The translations under genes were made by a program, and so were the position numbers. Below the pieces are notes generated by a model, which was not told the DNA's origin, made no database searches, and was given only the letters and a program-made list of their open reading frames with translations. From RGIG6353 sp964558655 (lineage in GTDB: Bacteria > Bacillota > Clostridia > Oscillospirales > SIG627), in NCBI GenBank assembly GCA_964558655.1, contig CAZLEX010000004.1, positions 12,569-76,568 of the forward strand: a DNA stretch of 64,000 nt, given 5' to 3'. Numbering within the stretch: position 1 is the first letter of the stretch; every line of letters starts with the position of its first letter. Positions 17,072-25,095 of this stretch are shown piece by piece.

Positions 17072-17152
17072 ACCGCCCGACAGATTAGCAAATAAAGGAA
17101 AGTCGGAAAATCCGGCACTCTTTTATTTGCTAATTCTAATTCATCAGGCGGT
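17072..17152 (-). ncRNA. Long stem-loop in the pnp leader (possible autoregulatory site)
   Basis: In the pnp leader a 13-pair perfect stem (17084-17096 with 17122-17134) encloses a CGGA/TCCG hairpin. It is itself enclosed by ACCGCC/GGCGGT pairs (17072-17152). In E. coli, RNase III cuts a comparable leader stem and PNPase then represses its own synthesis; the same role here is inferred. Confidence 0.55.
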
Positions 17153-17211
17153 GTTTCTTTAAAAAAATTCCACATATGACGAACCATATGCGGCAGGTCG
17201 TTAAGCCGGAA

Positions 17212-17242
17212 ACCGAGAAAAAACTTAAGCTTTTTTCTCGGT
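17212..17242 (-). terminator. rpsO terminator or attenuator before pnp
   Basis: Minus strand ACCGAGAAAAAA / TTTTTTCTCGGT, a long stem with A/T-rich upper part directly after the rpsO stop. The T-run lies within the descending arm, so it may be a partial terminator that sets the rpsO:pnp ratio. Confidence 0.55.
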
Positions 17243-17265
17243 GTAACCGCACTTAACAAACGAAC

Positions 17266-17529
17266 TTATTTTCTAAGTCCGAGTTTTTCGATGATTTCAC
17301 GGTAACGGTTGATATCTTTCTTTTGCAAATAATTGAGAAGATTTCTTCTGTGACCTACCATCTTAAGGAGTCCGCGACGGCTGTGATGATCCTTGTTATT
17401 GGACTTCAAGTGCTCGGTAAGATTGTTGATTCTGTTTGTAAGAATGGCAATCTGTACTTCGGGCGAGCCGGTGTCTTTCTCATGAGTGCGATAGCTCTCG
17501 ATGATACTCTGCTTCATATCCTTCTGCAT
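17266..17529 (-). CDS. rpsO: 30S ribosomal protein S15
   Basis: Primary 16S-binding protein of the small subunit, 87 residues, normal for S15. The sequence carries the family stretch DTGSPEVQIAILT, then HLKSNNKDHHSRRGLL and GHRRNLLNYL. The ATG at 17529 has GGAGGTG six bases upstream; a start five codons earlier would bury that site. It is followed by pnp in the classical order. A structured leader of about 110 bases suggests S15 autoregulation. Confidence 0.97.
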   Translation of the reverse strand: MQKDMKQSIIESYRTHEKDTGSPEVQIAILTNRINNLTEHLKSNNKDHHSRRGLLKMVGHRRNLLNYLQKKDINRYREIIEKLGLRK

Positions 17530-17640
17530 TATGTTCACCTCCATATTTTTTTCGCCTGTAACTCGGTGCAGGGGGTGAAAGTTCCGCTAAAGAAACCCTG
17601 ATTTCCCACACTGGGTTACGGTTATGCCTTCTTAGGCATT
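17530..17640 (-). promoter_or_regulatory. Structured rpsO leader, possible S15 autoregulatory RNA
   Basis: From the predicted start site the RNA can form ATGCCT/AGGCAT, CAGGG/CCCTG and a long-range GTAAC/GTTAC closing stem just before the ribosome site. rpsO leaders in many phyla bind S15 through such junctions; this one is assigned by position and pairing only. Confidence 0.5.
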
Positions 17641-17644
17641 TTAC

Positions 17645-17673
17645 ATTGTATCATAATATCTGATTATTGTAAA
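17645..17673 (-). promoter_or_regulatory. Promoter of rpsO-pnp
   Basis: Minus strand TTTACA, 17-base spacer, TACAAT (each five of six). Confidence 0.7.
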
Positions 17674-17723
17674 GTGTTTTATAACAAAAAAATGCTTATC
17701 GTTCATAAAATATTTACAATTTA

Positions 17724-17750
17724 TTAGCACTCAGTGCGATTGAGTGCCAA
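17724..17750 (+). promoter_or_regulatory. CIRCE element (HrcA operator) of htpG
   Basis: TTAGCACTC, nine bases, GAGTGCCAA: the CIRCE inverted repeat with one mismatch to the consensus right arm. It lies just upstream of the -35 box, so HrcA should repress htpG until heat stress. Confidence 0.88.
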
Positions 17751-17758
17751 AAATTCTG

Positions 17759-17787
17759 TTGACAAAGCTGCAAAATAGTAGTAAAAT
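17759..17787 (+). promoter_or_regulatory. Promoter of htpG
   Basis: TTGACA, 17-base spacer, TAAAAT, nine bases after the CIRCE element. Confidence 0.75.
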
Positions 17788-17825
17788 TATTCAAACAATA
17801 AGTTTTCAAAAAAGGAGTGTTTTTA

Positions 17826-19649
17826 ATGGACAATAAGAAAAAAGGCGGTATTTCCGTTGAAACGGAACATATATTTCCCATAATAAAAAGGTGGCTTTAT
17901 TCCGACAAGGAAATATTCTTGAGAGAACTTGTTTCCAATGCCTGCGATGCAATAACGAAGCAAAAAAGGCTGGTATCCCTTTCGGAAGCATCCGATGACG
18001 GTAATCCTTACAGAATTGATGTTATTCTGGATCCGAATACCAAGACTCTCAAAGTTAAAGATAACGGTCTTGGAATGAGCGAAGAAGAAATTGACAAATA
18101 TATTAATCAAATAGCTCTTTCCGGTGCACTCGATTTCATAGAAAAATACGAAAAGGAAACCGACGGAGGCGGCATAATCGGTCATTTCGGTCTCGGTTTC
18201 TATTCGGCATTTATGGTTGCTGACAGCGTGGAAATTTATTCAAAATCGTATTCCGACGCACCGGCGGTTCACTGGATATGCAGCGAATCCGGAGAATTCG
18301 AGATGGAAACCTGCAACAAAAATGACAGGGGTACAGAAATTGTTCTGCACATTACCGATGAAGAAAAAGAATTTCTGTCTCCCGAAAGAATCCGTGAAAC
18401 ATTATTGCGTTACTGTGCTTTCATGACGACGGAAATATATTTCACCAACGCCGCAGACGAAGAGAAAAAAGAAGAAAAGTGTATCAATAACCCAACTCCT
18501 CTTTGGACAAAAGCTCCTTCGGAATGTACAGATGAAGAGTATCGTGAATTTTACAGAGAGCTTTTTCACGATTACAAAGAGCCTCTTTTCTCAATTCACA
18601 TCAACGCCGATTATCCTCTCAATTTCAAGGGAATTTTATGGTTCCCGAAACTGTCTCACGAATATTCAAACCTTGAAGGACAAGTAAAACTCTTTTACAA
18701 TCAGGTTTTTGTCGCCGACAACATAAAAGAAGTAATCCCCGAATATTTACTTCTTTTGAAAGGCGTTCTCGACTGTCCCGAACTTCCTTTAAATGTATCA
18801 AGAAGCTATTTGCAAAACAGCGGTTATGTATCGAAAATTTCAGCTCACATTGTAAAGAAAGTTTGTGATAAACTCAATTCTCTCATGACTGCTTCCCGCG
18901 AAGAATACGAAAAAATGTGGGACGACATAAAACCTTTCGCCGAATACGGTTCAATGCGTGACAAAAAGTTTTATGACAGAGTCCGTAATGCCATACTCTT
19001 CAAAACCGTTGACGGAAAATTCATGACTCTTGACGAATACACCTCAAAAAATACTAAAGAAGAAGGAAAAATATTCTACGCAACCGATAAAACGCAGCAA
19101 TCCCGCTATATCAAACTTTTTGACGATGAAGGAATAGATGTCCTGCTTTTAGACACTATGATGGACACTCAATTCATCTCTTTCCTGGAATCGCAAAACG
19201 ATGCAATACATTTTGCAAGATGTGATGCCGAACTTGCGGGAAGTCTGAAAAAAGACGAAGAAACCGTAACGAACGAGCTGTTAGTCGAAGTATTCAAAAA
19301 AGCTGTCGGAGACGGAGAGGTTGAACTTGTAAGTCTTAAAGATGAAGCAACTCCCGCAATGCTTACTATTTCCGAGCAGGACAGGCGTTTTGCCGATATG
19401 ATGAAAATGTATTCAAGAGACGGTATAGACTCAATGCCTCATTCTCAGGAAAAACTCCTGGTTAATGTTAAAAACAGCGTTGTCTCCAAAATCGAATCCA
19501 TGCTTGCCGATCCGACAAAACGCGACCTCTGCGAAAAGATGGCACATGAGATTTATATGCTTGCCATTATTTCACAGCGTTCTCTCACCGAAAGTGAACT
19601 TGAGAATTTTGTACGCGGGAATCTTGAAATTCTTGAAACTCTGTCTTGA
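17826..19649 (+). CDS. htpG: Molecular chaperone HtpG (Hsp90)
   Basis: Cytoplasmic ATP-dependent chaperone, about 607 residues. The N-terminal GHKL ATPase is evident: LRELVSNACDAI (catalytic Glu and ATP-binding Asn), DNGLGM and IGHFGLGFYSAF lid motif. The middle domain has PLNFKGILWFP and LPLNVSRSYLQ; the C-terminal dimerisation region is shorter and less conserved. The ATG at 17826 has AAGGAG seven bases upstream. A CIRCE site controls its promoter, which in many bacteria drives dnaK/groE rather than htpG. The stop codon overlaps the -35 box of the thiT promoter. Confidence 0.95.
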   Translation: MDNKKKGGISVETEHIFPIIKRWLYSDKEIFLRELVSNACDAITKQKRLVSLSEASDDGNPYRIDVILDPNTKTLKVKDNGLGMSEEEIDKYINQIALSGALDFIEKYEKETDGGGIIGHFGLGFYSAFMVADSVEIYSKSYSDAPAVHWICSESGEFEMETCNKNDRGTEIVLHITDEEKEFLSPERIRETLLRYCAFMTTEIYFTNAADEEKKEEKCINNPTPLWTKAPSECTDEEYREFYRELFHDYKEPLFSIHINADYPLNFKGILWFPKLSHEYSNLEGQVKLFYNQVFVADNIKEVIPEYLLLLKGVLDCPELPLNVSRSYLQNSGYVSKISAHIVKKVCDKLNSLMTASREEYEKMWDDIKPFAEYGSMRDKKFYDRVRNAILFKTVDGKFMTLDEYTSKNTKEEGKIFYATDKTQQSRYIKLFDDEGIDVLLLDTMMDTQFISFLESQNDAIHFARCDAELAGSLKKDEETVTNELLVEVFKKAVGDGEVELVSLKDEATPAMLTISEQDRRFADMMKMYSRDGIDSMPHSQEKLLVNVKNSVVSKIESMLADPTKRDLCEKMAHEIYMLAIISQRSLTESELENFVRGNLEILETLS

Positions 19650-19674
19650 CAAATCAAATCTTATATGATACAAT
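19646..19674 (+). promoter_or_regulatory. Promoter of the thiT transcript
   Basis: TTGACA, 17-base spacer, TACAAT. The htpG stop codon TGA is inside the -35 box. Confidence 0.75.
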
Positions 19675-19682
19675 CAAAGCAA

Positions 19683-19784
19683 CACAAAGGGGTGCTTGCG
19701 ACAAGCAGGCTGAGATTGGACATGAAATGCGGTCCTGACCCTCGAACCTGATGCGGATAATGCCGTCGTAGGAACAAGTCTTTA
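19683..19784 (+). promoter_or_regulatory. TPP riboswitch (THI element)
   Basis: The conserved aptamer parts are all present: GGGGTGC, GGCTGAGA, ACCCTCGAACCTGATGCGG, ATAATGCCG and GTAGGAA, closed by a short AAAG/CTTT stem. It senses thiamine pyrophosphate. The terminator 35 bases downstream points to control by transcription termination. Confidence 0.95.
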
Positions 19785-19817
19785 AAAGAAAAAGACACGC
19801 TGTTACTAAGATATTTT

Positions 19818-19851
19818 AATCGCAAAGGGTTTTTCCCCTTTGCGATTTTTT
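19818..19851 (+). terminator. Riboswitch expression-platform terminator
   Basis: AATCGCAAAGGG / CCCTTTGCGATT, twelve pairs, followed by a T-run, between the TPP aptamer and thiT. Confidence 0.88.
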
Positions 19852-19875
19852 ATTGTTGAAGTGAGGTAAAAACCA

Positions 19876-20463
19876 ATGAACACACGCAGTCACACACGCA
19901 GTCACATACGCAGTCACACACGCACTCTTTGCGAAGGTGCAATCCTAATCGCCATTGCCTTTATAATAAGTGTGTACTTAGAAATTTCACCCGGATTTCT
20001 AAACGGAGGTGCAATAGGATTTGCCATGCTCCCAATCATAGTCTTTTCGGTAAGGCACGGAGTAGCATGGGGAACACTTGCGGGATTTGTATATTCAATA
20101 ACACAATACATTGAAGGCAACGGTCTCGCAATAGACTGGAGGACTATCGTACTTGATTATCTTGTTGCCTACACTCTTTTGGGATTCGGTGCAGGACTTT
20201 TTAAAAAAAGGCCTTTTACAGCCACTTTTGTCGGATCCGCACTGCGTTTTCTCGCACATTATTTTTCCGGTGCACTCATTTGGGGCGAATGGATGCCCGA
20301 AAAATTTTTCGGGCTGAAAATGACAAGCCCTTGGATTTATTCGGCAATTTACAACGGTGCTTACATTGCAGGGTGCGTTTTGATAATTTGTATACTCTTT
20401 GCTCTAATGTTGAAAAACAAAGCTATGAAAGATTACATCATGGGAAAAGATTTAAAACAATAA
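19876..20463 (+). CDS. thiT: Thiamine transporter ThiT (ECF S component)
   Basis: Substrate-binding membrane subunit of an energy-coupling-factor transporter for thiamine, 195 residues with about six membrane segments. Family features include RTLCEGAILIAIAFIIS at the start, the region GVAWGTLAGFVYSITQYIEG, and the aromatic thiamine-pocket stretch FLAHYFSGALIWGEW. The energising EcfAA'T module is not in the window. The TPP riboswitch confirms the substrate. Residues 3-17 are an odd repeat (TRSH TRSH IRSH TRT) coded by four 12-base units; GAGGT precedes the ATG, so the repeat is inside the gene. Confidence 0.92.
   Translation: MNTRSHTRSHIRSHTRTLCEGAILIAIAFIISVYLEISPGFLNGGAIGFAMLPIIVFSVRHGVAWGTLAGFVYSITQYIEGNGLAIDWRTIVLDYLVAYTLLGFGAGLFKKRPFTATFVGSALRFLAHYFSGALIWGEWMPEKFFGLKMTSPWIYSAIYNGAYIAGCVLIICILFALMLKNKAMKDYIMGKDLKQ
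19882..19929 (+). repeat. Four 12-base tandem units in the 5' end of thiT
   Basis: Units ACACGCAGTCAC twice, ATACGCAGTCAC, then the diverged ACACGCACTCTT. Each encodes four residues (T/I-R-S-H), so gain or loss of a unit keeps the frame. Confidence 0.9.
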
Positions 20464-20495
20464 ATCATACTGCATCAATATAAAAATATTCATAA

Positions 20496-20534
20496 AATAA
20501 CCTCCTGTTTTATTTTACAAAGCAAGAGGTTATT
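20496..20534. terminator. Hairpin between thiT and rhaB
   Basis: AATAACCTC / GAGGTTATT with a 21-base A/T-rich loop. The T-runs are poor, so this is a weak shared terminator at best. Confidence 0.4.
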
Positions 20535-20552
20535 ACATTTTACATATTCTGT

Positions 20553-22028
20553 TTATTTCCCGAGAATCGACAGAAATCTTTCATATGCATCATCAAAAGC
20601 AGCGGTATCTTTCGGTTCGTAACACTTAATTTCAAAAGAACGGCGTACAACCTCACGGGCCTCATCAAGTCCGCGTACTTCTCCCATTGCAATTGCCTGA
20701 ACAAGAAGATTTCCTATTGCAGTAGCTTCAACAGGCCCCGCATATACCGGTACACCGCAAGCATTGGCGGCAAGCTGACACAAAGGCTCTTCCTTTGTTC
20801 CTCCGCCGACAATATTGACGCATGGAACGCGGGTTCCCCGTATTTCTTCTATTGCTTTGACTACATAGCGATATTTCATTGCGAGACTTTCAAAAATACA
20901 GCGAACGATTTCCCCTTTGGTTTCGGGTACCGGCTGACCGGTGCGACGGCAAAAATCGGCTATCCTACGCGGCTGATCTCCGGGAGGTGTAAATTCGGGG
21001 GAATCGGGATCAATAAAGCATTTCAGAGGAGTCGATGCCATTGCCATATTTGACAGTTGATCGTATGTTGTCTTTTCTCCTTCGCGCTCCCATTGCCTCT
21101 TAGACTCTTGTTCAAGCCAAAGCCCCATTATATTTTTCAAAAGCCTTATCGAATTACCGTAACCGCCTTCGTTTGTAAAATTGTATTTTTCCGTAAGCGG
21201 ATTAATCATCGGCTCGGAATATTCACAACCCATAAGAGACCATGTTCCGCTGCTTATGTAAACAAAATCGCGGTTATTTGACGGAACGCTGACAACCGCC
21301 GAAGCCGTATCGTGAGACGCAACATTCACGACCTTTGCATGAATCATGCCTATCTCATCGGTAACTGCCGGGAGAATGTCTCCGAGAATATTTCCGGGCA
21401 TAACGATTTTTTGCAAAAGTCCGGTCGGAAGTCCAAGCTTTTCAAGCATATCCCACGCCCAATTTCGAGATTTCGCATCAAGCATTTGAGATGTTGAGGC
21501 AATTGTATATTCACAAGCGGGGATACCTGTCAAAAAGTAATTCAACAAATCGGGAACAAACAACAATTTATCGGCAACATCAAACTGCCAAGACTGTTTA
21601 CTGTACTTTACCGCAAGGAGCTGATAAAGGGAATTGAGATTAGCGAACTGAATTCCCGTAGTTTTATAAATCTCAGAACGAGGAACAAGTTCAAAAGCTT
21701 TCTCCTGCATACCTGCCGTACGCAAATCACGGTAGTTGTACGGATTATCCATGAGCTGACCGTTGCGATCGATAAATCCATAGTCAACTCCCCATGTATC
21801 AATGCCCATAGAAGCCACATCGTTGTCGTCACTTGTGGCGCATTTGCCCATAGCAAGCTTAATTTCGTGAAAAATCCTCATTATATCCCAACGAAACGCA
21901 CCGTTAATTAAAACAGGCTCATTTGGAAAGCGATGATTTTCCCGCAAGAAAAGACGATCCCCGTCAAAAGATCCGACGATTCCTCTTCCGCTGGAAGCAC
22001 CGAGATCTATAGCCAACATTTTTAACAT
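20553..22028 (-). CDS. rhaB: Rhamnulokinase
   Basis: Cytoplasmic sugar kinase of the FGGY family that phosphorylates L-rhamnulose. It has 491 residues, usual for RhaB. Seen are the N-terminal ATPase-type loop AIDLGASSGRG, GIDTWGVDYGFID, the rhamnulokinase-specific region FRWDIMRIFHEI and NIVGGGTKEEPLCQLAANACG near the C-terminus. GAGGTGA precedes the first ATG; a second ATG three codons later is also possible. No isomerase or aldolase is adjacent, so the rest of the rhamnose pathway is elsewhere. A 22-base inverted repeat overlaps its promoter. Confidence 0.93.
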   Translation of the reverse strand: MLKMLAIDLGASSGRGIVGSFDGDRLFLRENHRFPNEPVLINGAFRWDIMRIFHEIKLAMGKCATSDDNDVASMGIDTWGVDYGFIDRNGQLMDNPYNYRDLRTAGMQEKAFELVPRSEIYKTTGIQFANLNSLYQLLAVKYSKQSWQFDVADKLLFVPDLLNYFLTGIPACEYTIASTSQMLDAKSRNWAWDMLEKLGLPTGLLQKIVMPGNILGDILPAVTDEIGMIHAKVVNVASHDTASAVVSVPSNNRDFVYISSGTWSLMGCEYSEPMINPLTEKYNFTNEGGYGNSIRLLKNIMGLWLEQESKRQWEREGEKTTYDQLSNMAMASTPLKCFIDPDSPEFTPPGDQPRRIADFCRRTGQPVPETKGEIVRCIFESLAMKYRYVVKAIEEIRGTRVPCVNIVGGGTKEEPLCQLAANACGVPVYAGPVEATAIGNLLVQAIAMGEVRGLDEAREVVRRSFEIKCYEPKDTAAFDDAYERFLSILGK

Positions 22029-22065
22029 ACCGTCACCTCAAATATTCACAATTTTTTCTTATCTA

Positions 22066-22094
22066 ATTATAACCCGTACAATTATTGTTGTCAA
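22066..22094 (-). promoter_or_regulatory. Promoter of rhaB
   Basis: Minus strand TTGACA, 17-base spacer, TATAAT: both boxes perfect. Confidence 0.8.
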
Positions 22095-22105
22095 GTATCA
22101 ACAAT
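22084..22105. promoter_or_regulatory. Inverted repeat at the rhaB promoter (operator candidate)
   Basis: ATTGTTG, eight bases, CAACAAT. It covers the -35 box, the place for a repressor. The regulator is not identified. Confidence 0.5.
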
Positions 22106-22131
22106 AGATTAAACAAGTTTCATCATTTTTT

Positions 22132-22989
22132 TCACAGTATATACGCCGAATAAGAAACCACCTTCTCTTTTCTGAGAACTTCAAGAGCATTTTCGGCATC
22201 AGTACGCTTTTCGAAAAGCCCGAATACCGTCGGACCGGCTCCCGTCATCTGAGATGCAAATGCACCGAGAGAGTATATTTTATTACGAAGCTTTTCAACC
22301 TCCGGAGTTGCCGCAAAGATATTTTTTTCAAAAACATTACACATAGATTTTCGGAGAAATTCATTATCTCCGTCTTTCAAAGCTTGAACAACGCCTGAAT
22401 GTGAACCGGTAAATTCAACCGGATTAACATCAAAATCTGCATATACAGATGATGTTGAAACTTTTACGGCATTTTTTGCCACAACTGCATAAATTCTTTT
22501 TTTTTCGAACGAAAACGGTGTTATTTTTTCTCCTCTTCCCTCGCAAACAGCACTTGTATCCGTAAGGCAAAACGGCACATCGGATCCCAAAGAGGCGGCA
22601 AGGTTTTCACGGCTTTTTTCATCAAGTTTTCCGAAAAGATTCTCCATACACTTTATGACGGCGGCGGCATCCGTACTTCCTCCGCCCATTCCGCTGTTTG
22701 TCGGAATTATTTTTTTTAATTCTATTTTAACACCCGCATTTTTTATTCCGCACAATTCAAAAAACTTTTTTGCGGCTAAAACGCACAAATTTTTATCATT
22801 GTTTTTCAAATACGGAGCATTTGATTGAAAATCTATGACACCTTCATCGGTTTTTGAAACTAAAAGCTCATCAAACAAAGATATATGTGACATAACCGAT
22901 GTCAGAGAATGATATCCGTCATCCCGCTTTGCACCGATTTCGAGAGTAAGATTAATTTTTGCGGGAGCACGCATTTTTATACAATGCAT
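22132..22989 (-). CDS. ispE: 4-diphosphocytidyl-2-C-methyl-D-erythritol kinase
   Basis: GHMP kinase of the MEP (non-mevalonate) isoprenoid pathway, 285 residues. The N-terminus MRAPAKINLTLEIGAKRDDGYH is typical of IspE, and the ATP-binding GHMP loop is NSGMGGGSTDAAA at about residues 94-106. A C-terminal MTGAGPTVFG is the third GHMP motif. Its start overlaps the stop of plsY by one base, so the two genes are coupled within a minus-strand operon with der and the DUF512 gene. Confidence 0.93.
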   Translation of the reverse strand: MHCIKMRAPAKINLTLEIGAKRDDGYHSLTSVMSHISLFDELLVSKTDEGVIDFQSNAPYLKNNDKNLCVLAAKKFFELCGIKNAGVKIELKKIIPTNSGMGGGSTDAAAVIKCMENLFGKLDEKSRENLAASLGSDVPFCLTDTSAVCEGRGEKITPFSFEKKRIYAVVAKNAVKVSTSSVYADFDVNPVEFTGSHSGVVQALKDGDNEFLRKSMCNVFEKNIFAATPEVEKLRNKIYSLGAFASQMTGAGPTVFGLFEKRTDAENALEVLRKEKVVSYSAYIL

Positions 22990-23765
22990 TAGTTTTCCTT
23001 CTTTTTACCAAATTTGATTTTGTTCTCGGTACGGTTCATAAGACGCTTGATATTCGAACGGTGCATGACAATAATAATAACCGCAATCAAAACGGAAACA
23101 GTAATTGAAAGAAATCCGTTACTCTGCGAAAACGCATTTTGCAAAAGCGGAAAAAAGAATGCACATATAACCGAACCCAAAGAAATATATTTTGACCACG
23201 CAACAATCAATACAAAAAGTGCCAAAAGAAATACGAAAACTGTAGGTTCAAGCGTAAGAATTGTCACCGCCGCGACCACTACTCCCTTACCGCCGCGAAA
23301 TTTATAGTATATCGGAAAAATATGACCGAGTATACAAAATAGCCCTGCAAGATATGCACCGCCTTCACCCATTAAAATCATACCCGCCAATACCGATACT
23401 GCTCCTTTGACTCCATCGAAAATCAATGTCAAAACGCCTGCTTTTGTTCCATAGGTACGCAACATATTGGTAGCACCGGCATTTCCGCTGCCGTGCAATC
23501 TCACATCATCTTTATAAACAAGTTTCGAAAGTATAAGTGCAAAATTCAAACTTCCTACAAGATATCCGAAAAAAGCCGAAAAAAGAAGTGTTGCGACAAC
23601 GATCCACCCTCCTTCCAACTGTGCTGCCCTTATAAACATATTGTCAAAAGTAAACTGCCTCACAAATTCTCCTGTTTCCGGATTTTTTGAAGCATACGGT
23701 AGACCGTACTTTTCTATAAAATGCCAAAGCACCAGCCCATAACTTTTTATCAATGCCACATTCAT
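22989..23765 (-). CDS. plsY: Acyl-phosphate:glycerol-3-phosphate acyltransferase PlsY
   Basis: Membrane enzyme that makes lysophosphatidate, 258 residues. The three conserved loops are visible: GSGNAGATNMLRTYG, FDGVKGAVSV, and GHIFPIYYKFRGGKGVV. It carries about 45 extra residues at the N-terminus compared with common PlsY; a downstream start is possible. The ATG overlaps the end of der by four bases (ATGA), indicating coupled translation. Confidence 0.92.
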   Translation of the reverse strand: MNVALIKSYGLVLWHFIEKYGLPYASKNPETGEFVRQFTFDNMFIRAAQLEGGWIVVATLLFSAFFGYLVGSLNFALILSKLVYKDDVRLHGSGNAGATNMLRTYGTKAGVLTLIFDGVKGAVSVLAGMILMGEGGAYLAGLFCILGHIFPIYYKFRGGKGVVVAAVTILTLEPTVFVFLLALFVLIVAWSKYISLGSVICAFFFPLLQNAFSQSNGFLSITVSVLIAVIIIVMHRSNIKRLMNRTENKIKFGKKKEN

Positions 23766-25090
23766 TCCCTGTCACCTCTTTCACGAATAATAAGACGAAT
23801 AGGTGTCCCCGCAAATCCGAATGTTTTTCTCAAACAATTTTCTATATATCTTTGATATGAAAAATGAAAAAGCTCGGCATTGTTACAAAAAATGACAAAT
23901 GTAGGAGGCTTTACACCTACCTGCGTAATATAATATATTTTCAAAAATCTGCCTTTATCACTTGGCGGCTGAACACGGCTTGTTGCATCAGACAAAACTT
24001 CATTGAGCATTCCGGTAGAAATTCTTGTTGAACTTTGCATATGAATGTAATTAATTTCTCCGAAAAGCTTATCGACTCTTTGCCCGGTTTTTGCCGAAAT
24101 AAAATGAATCGGAGCATATGTCATGTATGAGAGAGAATTATAAACTTTTTCCGTAAACTGTTTATGAGTTGAATTATCCTTTTCGACCGTATCCCACTTG
24201 TTTACACAAATAATCGACGCCTTACCCGCTTCATGTGCAAGTCCGGCTATCCTCTCATCCTGTGCTGTAACTCCCTCTGCAGCATCTATCATTATAATGC
24301 AGACATCACTTCTTTCAAGTGCCAAATTTGCACGGAGAACACTGTATTTTTCTATGGCATCTTCAATTTTTGCTTGACGCCTTATGCCTGCTGTATCGAT
24401 AAAAACATACTTTCCGTATTCATTAACAATTTCGGAATCCACCGCATCTCTCGTTGTACCGGCTATTTCCGAAACTATAACTCTGTCCTCACCGAGTATG
24501 CGATTTACAAGAGAACTTTTTCCCGCATTCGGCTTTCCTATTACGGCAACCCTTATGAAATCGTCATTATCTTCTTCCTCTTCTTTTTCGGGGAAATAAG
24601 AAATAACCTCGTCAAGTATATCTCCCGTACCGGTTCCGTGAATCGAAGAAACGGCAATAGGATCCGTATTAAATCCAAGCTCGTAAAACTCATAAAAAGC
24701 AAGAGGCGGATCACCTATGCGATCGCATTTATTCACCGCAAGTACGACCGGCTTCTGCGACTTTTTCAAAAGCGAAGCTATTTCCCTATCCTGTGCTGTG
24801 ACTCCGGCTGTAACATCGGTAATCATGATAATAACATCTGCAGAGTCTATAGCAATCTGTGCCTGAGTAAAAATATGTTTCAAAATCACATCATCTGTTT
24901 TCGGTTCTATTCCGCCTGTATCTATGATGGTCATACTTCTGCCTGACCACTCTGTTTCAAAATAAATTCTGTCTCTTGTTACTCCAGGAATATCCTCTAC
25001 AATAGCGACTCTCTGTCCTGATATTTTATTGAAAAATGTACTTTTTCCTACATTCGGCCTGCCCACTATCGCCACAACCGGTTTTGCCAT
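23762..25090 (-). CDS. der: Ribosome-assembly GTPase Der (EngA)
   Basis: Double GTPase needed for 50S assembly, about 442 residues. The first G domain starts VAIVGRPNVGKSTFF with DTGG; the second has IGKPNAGKSSLVNRI with DTAG and NKWD. A C-terminal KH-like domain ends the protein. I take the ATG at 25090 (MAKPVVAIVG), with GGGAG upstream, over the ATG five codons earlier that would overlap the previous gene. It directly follows the DUF512 radical-SAM gene, a common clostridial pair. Confidence 0.95.
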   Translation of the reverse strand: MAKPVVAIVGRPNVGKSTFFNKISGQRVAIVEDIPGVTRDRIYFETEWSGRSMTIIDTGGIEPKTDDVILKHIFTQAQIAIDSADVIIMITDVTAGVTAQDREIASLLKKSQKPVVLAVNKCDRIGDPPLAFYEFYELGFNTDPIAVSSIHGTGTGDILDEVISYFPEKEEEEDNDDFIRVAVIGKPNAGKSSLVNRILGEDRVIVSEIAGTTRDAVDSEIVNEYGKYVFIDTAGIRRQAKIEDAIEKYSVLRANLALERSDVCIIMIDAAEGVTAQDERIAGLAHEAGKASIICVNKWDTVEKDNSTHKQFTEKVYNSLSYMTYAPIHFISAKTGQRVDKLFGEINYIHMQSSTRISTGMLNEVLSDATSRVQPPSDKGRFLKIYYITQVGVKPPTFVIFCNNAELFHFSYQRYIENCLRKTFGFAGTPIRLIIRERGDRE

Positions 25091-25095
25091 TTTTC

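Noticed and set aside
19876..19929. Possible CRISPR-like repeat at thiT
   Set aside because: The units are contiguous, without spacers, and in frame within the gene.
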